NCBI GenBank assembly: GCA_023428425.1
Contig: JAEYYP010000329.1
Coordinates: 1-10,012 of the forward strand
Direction: 5' to 3'
Length of the DNA stretch: 10,012 nucleotides
Source: Pseudomonadota bacterium
GTDB taxonomy: Bacteria; Pseudomonadota; Alphaproteobacteria; Rhizobiales; Devosiaceae
Part shown: one piece after another, positions 7,283 through 10,012 of the stretch
Numbering within the stretch: the stretch's first letter is position 1
Layout: the number at the start of each line of letters is the position of its first letter
The notes under the pieces: model-generated
Told to the model about the DNA's origin: nothing
The model's input: the letters and a program-made list of their open reading frames with translations, nothing else
Databases searched by the model: none
Program-made: the position numbers and the translations under genes

Positions 7283-7696
7283 TCAGGTGATCCAGATGTA
7301 CATGCCGATCGACCCGTGCTCCGTCGTCGGTTTGAAGCCGTATTGGGCGTATAGGTCCTTGGCCGGGCCGTCGGCGATCAGGCTGATATACGCCGACTTC
7401 GGGGCCGTGGCCCGGAGCCAGTCGACCAGCGCCTCCACGATCCGCTTGCCGAGGCCGCGCTTCTGGTGCTCGGGCAGCACCGCGATATCGGTGATCTGGA
7501 ACGCCGTGCCGCCATCGCCGATCACCCGGCCCATGCCGATGGCGACGCCCTCATGCTCGAGCACGACGGCGTAGCGGGTGTTCGGCAGGCCGGCGGCGGC
7601 TGCTTCCTCGGTCTTGGCGCTTAGCCCGACCCGGAGGCGCAGGTCGCAATACTCCCGCACGGTGGGGGTTCGCTCGACCAGGACATATTCACTCAC
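7283..7696 (-). CDS. GNAT family N-acetyltransferase
   Basis: This 137-residue protein spans one GNAT domain. Motif A, the acetyl-CoA pyrophosphate loop, is ITDIAVLPEHQKRGLGKRIV (68-87) with Q78-K-R-G-L-G83. Before it comes the strand GVAIGMGRVIGDGGTA (50-65), and motif B is ADGPAKDLYAQYGFKP (109-124). Such proteins move an acetyl group from acetyl-CoA to an amine; the acceptor is unknown. I start it at GTG 7696, which overlaps the TGA of the HAD gene (four bases shared) and has GGAG eight bases upstream. A TTG at 7717 would add seven residues but lies inside the HAD coding region without a better site. The gene is third of four accessory genes between bolA and grxD, and its stop is 3 bases before the aldo/keto reductase start. 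Confidence 0.88.
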   Translation of the reverse strand: MSEYVLVERTPTVREYCDLRLRVGLSAKTEEAAAAGLPNTRYAVVLEHEGVAIGMGRVIGDGGTAFQITDIAVLPEHQKRGLGKRIVEALVDWLRATAPKSAYISLIADGPAKDLYAQYGFKPTTEHGSIGMYIWIT

Positions 7697-8322
7697 TCCA
7701 GGCGCTCCGCGATCCAAGGATGCCCGGTGGCATCCGTAATGTCGTTGAACAGCACCGCCTCCCAGCCGGACGCCCGCGCTGCCTTCACGATGTCCTCGCG
7801 GTCATCGAAGAAGAGCGGCTTTTCGGCCTGCGGTCCGAGGCGGTTGTTCACCCAGTCGAAATAGGGCTTCGCCGGCTTGGCGTGGCCGACGCGGGCCGAG
7901 TGGAACATGTCCTCGAACACCTCGCCGAACTTCAGCTGCTGCCACAGCCACTGGGCCCGCATGTGCTCCTGGTTCGTCGCGAGGAACAAACGGCTGCCGC
8001 CCGCCACCTTCAGCCGGCGCACCATGTCGAGCACGGGTTCATTGACGTTGCTGTCGTGGTTGAGCCAGTAGCCGACGAAGGCCATTGCGGGACCGCGATA
8101 GCCGAGGCCGGGGAGGGTGCGTTCGAGTGCCTCGAGCAGCGACATCTGCCCGACGATCACCTTCTTGACGAAGACATCGTAGATGAACTCGGCGTTGAAC
8201 CTGTCGGGATCGACCCCGAGATCGGCCAGCAGGTTCTCGTTCCAGCGAACGTGCTTCTCGGGTCGTGCGTGGTAGCCGTTGACCAGCACGCCATCGACAT
8301 CGAACAGGACGATGCGGGTCAT
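7693..8322 (-). CDS. HAD superfamily hydrolase, subfamily IA-like
   Basis: This 209-residue soluble protein has the four HAD motifs in order. Motif I is LFDVDGVL with nucleophile Asp8 and general acid/base Asp10. Motif II is LFLATNQEH with Thr116-Asn117. Motif III is a lysine in GHAKPAKPYF (Lys149 or Lys152). Motif IV is LFFDDRED with Asp173-Asp174. An alpha-helical cap of about 80-90 residues (roughly 18-100) lies between motifs I and II, as in C1-capped subfamily IA phosphatases. Expected activity is Mg2+-dependent phosphate-ester hydrolysis; the substrate is unknown. ATG at 8322 overlaps the upstream gene's TGA (ATGA) and its own TGA overlaps the GNAT start (GTGA). Such back-to-back overlaps indicate one transcript with coupled translation. 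Confidence 0.9.
   Translation of the reverse strand: MTRIVLFDVDGVLVNGYHARPEKHVRWNENLLADLGVDPDRFNAEFIYDVFVKKVIVGQMSLLEALERTLPGLGYRGPAMAFVGYWLNHDSNVNEPVLDMVRRLKVAGGSRLFLATNQEHMRAQWLWQQLKFGEVFEDMFHSARVGHAKPAKPYFDWVNNRLGPQAEKPLFFDDREDIVKAARASGWEAVLFNDITDATGHPWIAERLE
7705..7708 (-). promoter_or_regulatory. Ribosome binding site deciding the GTG start of the GNAT gene
   Basis: GGAG on the minus strand lies eight bases before GTG 7696 and inside the last codons of the HAD gene. This favours the GTG over the TTG at 7717, which lies upstream of this GGAG. Confidence 0.5.
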
Positions 8323-8897
8323 GCGTGCTCCTTGAATACGGCCTGCGGCGCCACCGGTTTCAATGCCTCGATCCAGAGTTCCGCCTCGTCCCTGGCGATA
8401 CCGGACACCTGCCACTTCCGTCCGGCCAGGGTGAGAAACAGCCCGCCGCCGAGGTGGCCGGCCGTTGCCGAGCCGATGGCGAACAGGGCGAGGATGACGC
8501 CGAGGATTCCCGCGTTGCTCATGCCGGCCGCCGATACCGACCCGGCGCTCTCGGGGACGAACTGGACTTCGGTGAGGTCGCCGAGCGCATGAACGGCCAC
8601 TGCGCCCCGGTTGCCGACCAGCAGCTTGCCGTTGGTGCGATCCAGCGCCAGGCCGGAGCCGTCGTACCAGTTGGCGTTGTCGGGTTGGATCGTCTCGAGA
8701 GCCGCCTCGAAGGCCGACTTGCCCTGCGCCGTGGCCATGCGACGCACCGGCAGCCAGATCGCCCAGGGCGCGACCATGAGCGCAAGGCTGGGCACGAGAG
8801 CGGCCTGATCCTCGAAGAAGGCGTAGGCGATGCCGAACAATCCTGCCGTCGTGCCGGCGATGGCGAGGATCAGCAGCAGGAAAGCGAGTCCTCGCAC
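8319..8897 (-). CDS. Small membrane protein of unknown function
   Basis: I do not recognise this 192-residue protein. Hydrophobic segments lie at about 4-27, 33-50 and 129-157, so two to three membrane spans are likely. Between TM2 and TM3 is a soluble region of about 75 residues (52-127) containing WYDGSGLALDRTNGKLLVGN, followed by VHALGDLTEVQF. After TM3 a short tail, KWQVSGIARDEAELWIEALK (161-180), ends in an amphipathic helix. The strand pattern plus that last helix recalls bacterial PH-like (bPH/GRAM-type) domains with a membrane insertion, but this is inference only. The start is GTG at 8897, five bases after the bolA stop, without a clear ribosome binding site, so coupling to bolA translation is likely. 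Its stop overlaps the HAD start by four bases. Confidence 0.72.
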   Translation of the reverse strand: MRGLAFLLLILAIAGTTAGLFGIAYAFFEDQAALVPSLALMVAPWAIWLPVRRMATAQGKSAFEAALETIQPDNANWYDGSGLALDRTNGKLLVGNRGAVAVHALGDLTEVQFVPESAGSVSAAGMSNAGILGVILALFAIGSATAGHLGGGLFLTLAGRKWQVSGIARDEAELWIEALKPVAPQAVFKEHA

Positions 8898-8902
8898 GCG
8901 GG

Positions 8903-9136
8903 TCAGTCCGGGGCTTTGGTCTGCAGGGCAAGGGAATGCAGCACGGTGCCCATGTCGGCGCCGAACGCGGCATTGACCATCTGGTGCTGCTGGACGCGGG
9001 TCTTGCCGCGGAAGGTCTCGGAGATGACGGTGGCGGCGTAGTGGTCGCCATCGCCGGCGAGGTCGCGGATTTCCACCTTCGCGTCGGGGATCGCGGCGAT
9101 GATGCGTTTCTCGATCTCATGCGCGGCCATGGCCAT
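8903..9136 (-). CDS. bolA: BolA family protein
   Basis: This 77-residue single-domain BolA protein contains the family core: VEIRDLAGDGDHYAATVIS (21-39), then FRGKTRVQQHQMV (42-54) and VLHSLALQTK (65-74). BolA proteins pair with CGFS glutaredoxins to bind a [2Fe-2S] cluster and act in Fe-S cluster trafficking and iron or stress signalling. By analogy, His32 in the variable loop and His67 near the C-terminus are the likely cluster ligands. The partner glutaredoxin is encoded at 5934-6269. ATG 9136 is preferred to ATG 9130 because GGGAG lies seven bases before it. The gene follows msrA but is separated from it by an intrinsic terminator, so it probably begins its own transcription unit that continues into the membrane-protein, HAD, GNAT and aldo/keto reductase genes. 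The short length and GDGDHY loop are closer to the short IbaG-type than to the longer E. coli BolA. Confidence 0.93.
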   Translation of the reverse strand: MAMAAHEIEKRIIAAIPDAKVEIRDLAGDGDHYAATVISETFRGKTRVQQHQMVNAAFGADMGTVLHSLALQTKAPD

Positions 9137-9143
9137 GGCGGGT

Positions 9144-9148
9144 CTCCC
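9144..9148 (-). promoter_or_regulatory. Ribosome binding site of bolA
   Basis: GGGAG on the minus strand lies seven bases before ATG 9136. It decides between that ATG and the in-frame ATG two codons later (9130), which would leave a spacing of 13 bases. Confidence 0.55.
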
Positions 9149-9169
9149 GGATTCGGTGGTGGTCGCAGA

Positions 9170-9198
9170 GATATGCGGCGGGCGCGCCCCGAACGCAA
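9170..9198 (-). promoter_or_regulatory. Candidate promoter for the bolA operon
   Basis: Minus-strand TTGCGT (9198-9193) and CATATC (9175-9170) are 17 bases apart and leave a 33-base leader before bolA. The match to consensus is modest (TTG of the -35, ATA of the -10). The position directly after the msrA terminator supports it. Confidence 0.3.
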
Positions 9199-9224
9199 GA
9201 AGGGCGCCGGTTGCCCGACGCCCT
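9196..9224 (-). terminator. Intrinsic terminator of msrA
   Basis: On the minus strand GGGCG-T-CGG, loop GCAA, CCG-G-CGCCC forms a 9-bp GC-rich stem including one G-U pair and capped by a GNRA tetraloop, with an extra A-T pair at the base. It is followed by TTCTT. It starts 23 bases after the msrA stop. This separates msrA from bolA, though the short T-run may allow some read-through. Confidence 0.7.
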
Positions 9225-9246
9225 CCCGTCTCGATCAATGGTAGCT

Positions 9247-9762
9247 TCAGGCGGCTTGGCGCCTCGGCAACTTCCAGTTCGGGCGCACCCAGTGGCAGGT
9301 GTAGCCGTTGGGGATGCGCTGCAGGTAGTCCTGATGCTCGGGCTCGGCCTGCCAGAACGGGCCGACGGGCTGCAGCTCGGTCACCACCTTGCCGGGCCAC
9401 AGGCCCGAGGCGTTGACGTCCTTGATGGTCTCCTCGGCGACAGCCTTCTGCTCGGCATTCTCGTAGAAGATGGCGGAGCGATAGGCGCGGCCGACGTCGT
9501 TGCCCTGGCGGTTCTTCGTCGTGGGATCGTGGATCTGGAAGAAGAACTCGAGGATGTCGCGGTAGGTGATGCGGCTGGGATCGAAGATGATCTCGACCGC
9601 CTCGGCGTGGTCGCCGTGGTTGCGATAGGTGGCGTTGGCGAACTTGTCATCGCCGGAATAGCCGACGCGGGTGGAGATGATCCCATCCTTGTGGCGCAGC
9701 AGCTCCTGCGCGCCCCAGAAGCACCCGCCAGCGAGGACTGCCCGCTCGGTAGTGGTCGTCAT
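9247..9762 (-). CDS. msrA: Peptide-methionine (S)-S-oxide reductase MsrA
   Basis: This 171-residue cytoplasmic enzyme reduces the S form of methionine sulfoxide in proteins and free methionine, repairing oxidative damage. The catalytic motif is GGCFWG with Cys14. The second conserved stretch is ATYRNHGDHAEAVEIIFDP (44-62), holding the substrate-binding Glu54. FFFQIHDPT (73-81), GRAYRSAIFY (91-100) and the C-terminal PNGYTCHWVRP (151-161) are also typical of the family. Cys156 is the only other cysteine and the likely resolving residue. The length is that of a single-domain MsrA without an MsrB fusion. ATG 9762 has GGAG ending about 6 bases upstream. The AT-rich stretch TATATAT at about 9791-9797 lies in its leader, but I could not pair it with a -35 box. 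A terminator follows the gene. The thioredoxin and MsrB partners are not in the window. Confidence 0.96.
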   Translation of the reverse strand: MTTTTERAVLAGGCFWGAQELLRHKDGIISTRVGYSGDDKFANATYRNHGDHAEAVEIIFDPSRITYRDILEFFFQIHDPTTKNRQGNDVGRAYRSAIFYENAEQKAVAEETIKDVNASGLWPGKVVTELQPVGPFWQAEPEHQDYLQRIPNGYTCHWVRPNWKLPRRQAA

Positions 9763-9882
9763 GAAGCTCTCCGTGATTTGGTATGCGTCATATATACGTG
9801 CTCATAGGCGCAGGCGTTACACCCATTCACGAAAACGGCATCGTGGGACGGAGTGGGGCACAACGGAGCCACATCGTCACCG

Positions 9883-10012
9883 CCCCCCTTGCGGGGGAGG
9901 TAGCGGAGCTTGGCGCTTCAGCGCATAGCGCAGCTAGGAGGGGGGTATTACCCACGCCTCGGCTGTACCCCCTCCCTAGCTCCGCTAGGGCTTCGCCCAA
10001 GCTGCGCTACCC
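9883..10012. repeat. Inverted pair of GC-rich palindromic repeats (REP-like), running off the right edge
   Basis: Two similar GC-rich blocks face each other: 9893-9947 on the plus strand and about 9966-10012 on the minus strand. Each holds two copies of a 13-bp unit TAGCG(G/C)AGCT(T/A)GG, at 9901-9913 and 9926-9938 (plus) and 9975-9987 and 9997-10009 (minus). Each unit pair flanks a small hairpin: GCGCT-TC-AGCGC at 9913-9924, and GGGC-TTC-GCCC at 9988-9998. A further stem, CCCCC-CTTGC-GGGGG, lies at 9883-9897. No open frame of credible coding character covers it. It resembles dispersed extragenic palindromes of alphaproteobacteria; the family name is not known to me. The remaining part of the gap, 9763-9882, is the msrA leader with nothing else recognisable. 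Confidence 0.75.

Noticed and set aside
6347..7354. 335-codon plus-strand open frame opposite the aldo/keto reductase
   Set aside because: The minus-strand frame has a full catalytic tetrad and family-wide match; the plus frame does not resemble a protein family.
7697..7717. Longer GNAT product starting at TTG 7717
   Set aside because: A rare start codon with no suitable upstream site; GTG 7696 has a GGAG at proper spacing and a typical four-base overlap.

Overview
This GC-rich window looks like chromosomal DNA of an alphaproteobacterium, probably Hyphomicrobiales/Rhizobiales and perhaps Devosia-like. That placement is an inference from the high GC content, the CGFS glutaredoxin plus BolA pair, the style of the autotransporter and the GC-rich extragenic palindromes; no rRNA or marker gene confirms it. 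Eleven protein-coding genes are supported, ten on the minus strand. No tRNA, rRNA, CRISPR array, integrase or transposase was seen. No stretch longer than 300 bases lacks a gene.

Left part (1-2712): one long reading frame on the minus strand encodes an autotransporter-type outer-membrane/surface protein. It has a clear signal peptide, a repetitive beta-helix passenger, a pertactin-like junction and the first part of a beta-barrel. The frame runs off the left edge. The 159-base gap to the next gene (2713-2871) shows a plausible ribosome binding site but no convincing promoter or terminator.

Transport region (2872-5635): two unrelated-looking major facilitator superfamily (MFS) transporters lie in tandem on the minus strand. 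The downstream one (2872-4125) is of the Bcr/CflA drug-efflux type; the upstream one (4248-5474) is monocarboxylate/oxalate-formate-like. Both have the same unusual dyad, CGCAA-N5/6-TTGCG with a GTGA-containing spacer, in their upstream gaps, which suggests a shared regulator. Facing the upstream transporter across 161 bases is the only plus-strand gene, a small Dabb-domain protein (5636-5950), so the operator-like cluster at 5540-5570 sits in a divergent control region.

Redox and accessory block (5934-9762, all minus): transcription runs from msrA (methionine sulfoxide reductase A), which ends at a good intrinsic terminator, to bolA. bolA is followed by a membrane protein of unknown function, a HAD hydrolase, a GNAT acetyltransferase and an aldo/keto reductase, with gaps or overlaps of only 3-5 bases, as in one operon. 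After an 89-base gap with a possible promoter comes grxD, the CGFS monothiol glutaredoxin that is the usual partner of BolA. The two Fe-S trafficking partners therefore bracket four accessory genes. msrA, bolA and grxD together suggest oxidative-stress and iron-sulfur upkeep.

Right edge (9763-10012): 250 bases without a gene. It holds the AT-rich msrA leader and then a GC-rich inverted repeat pair built from four copies of a 13-bp unit, resembling a repetitive extragenic palindrome, which continues beyond the window.
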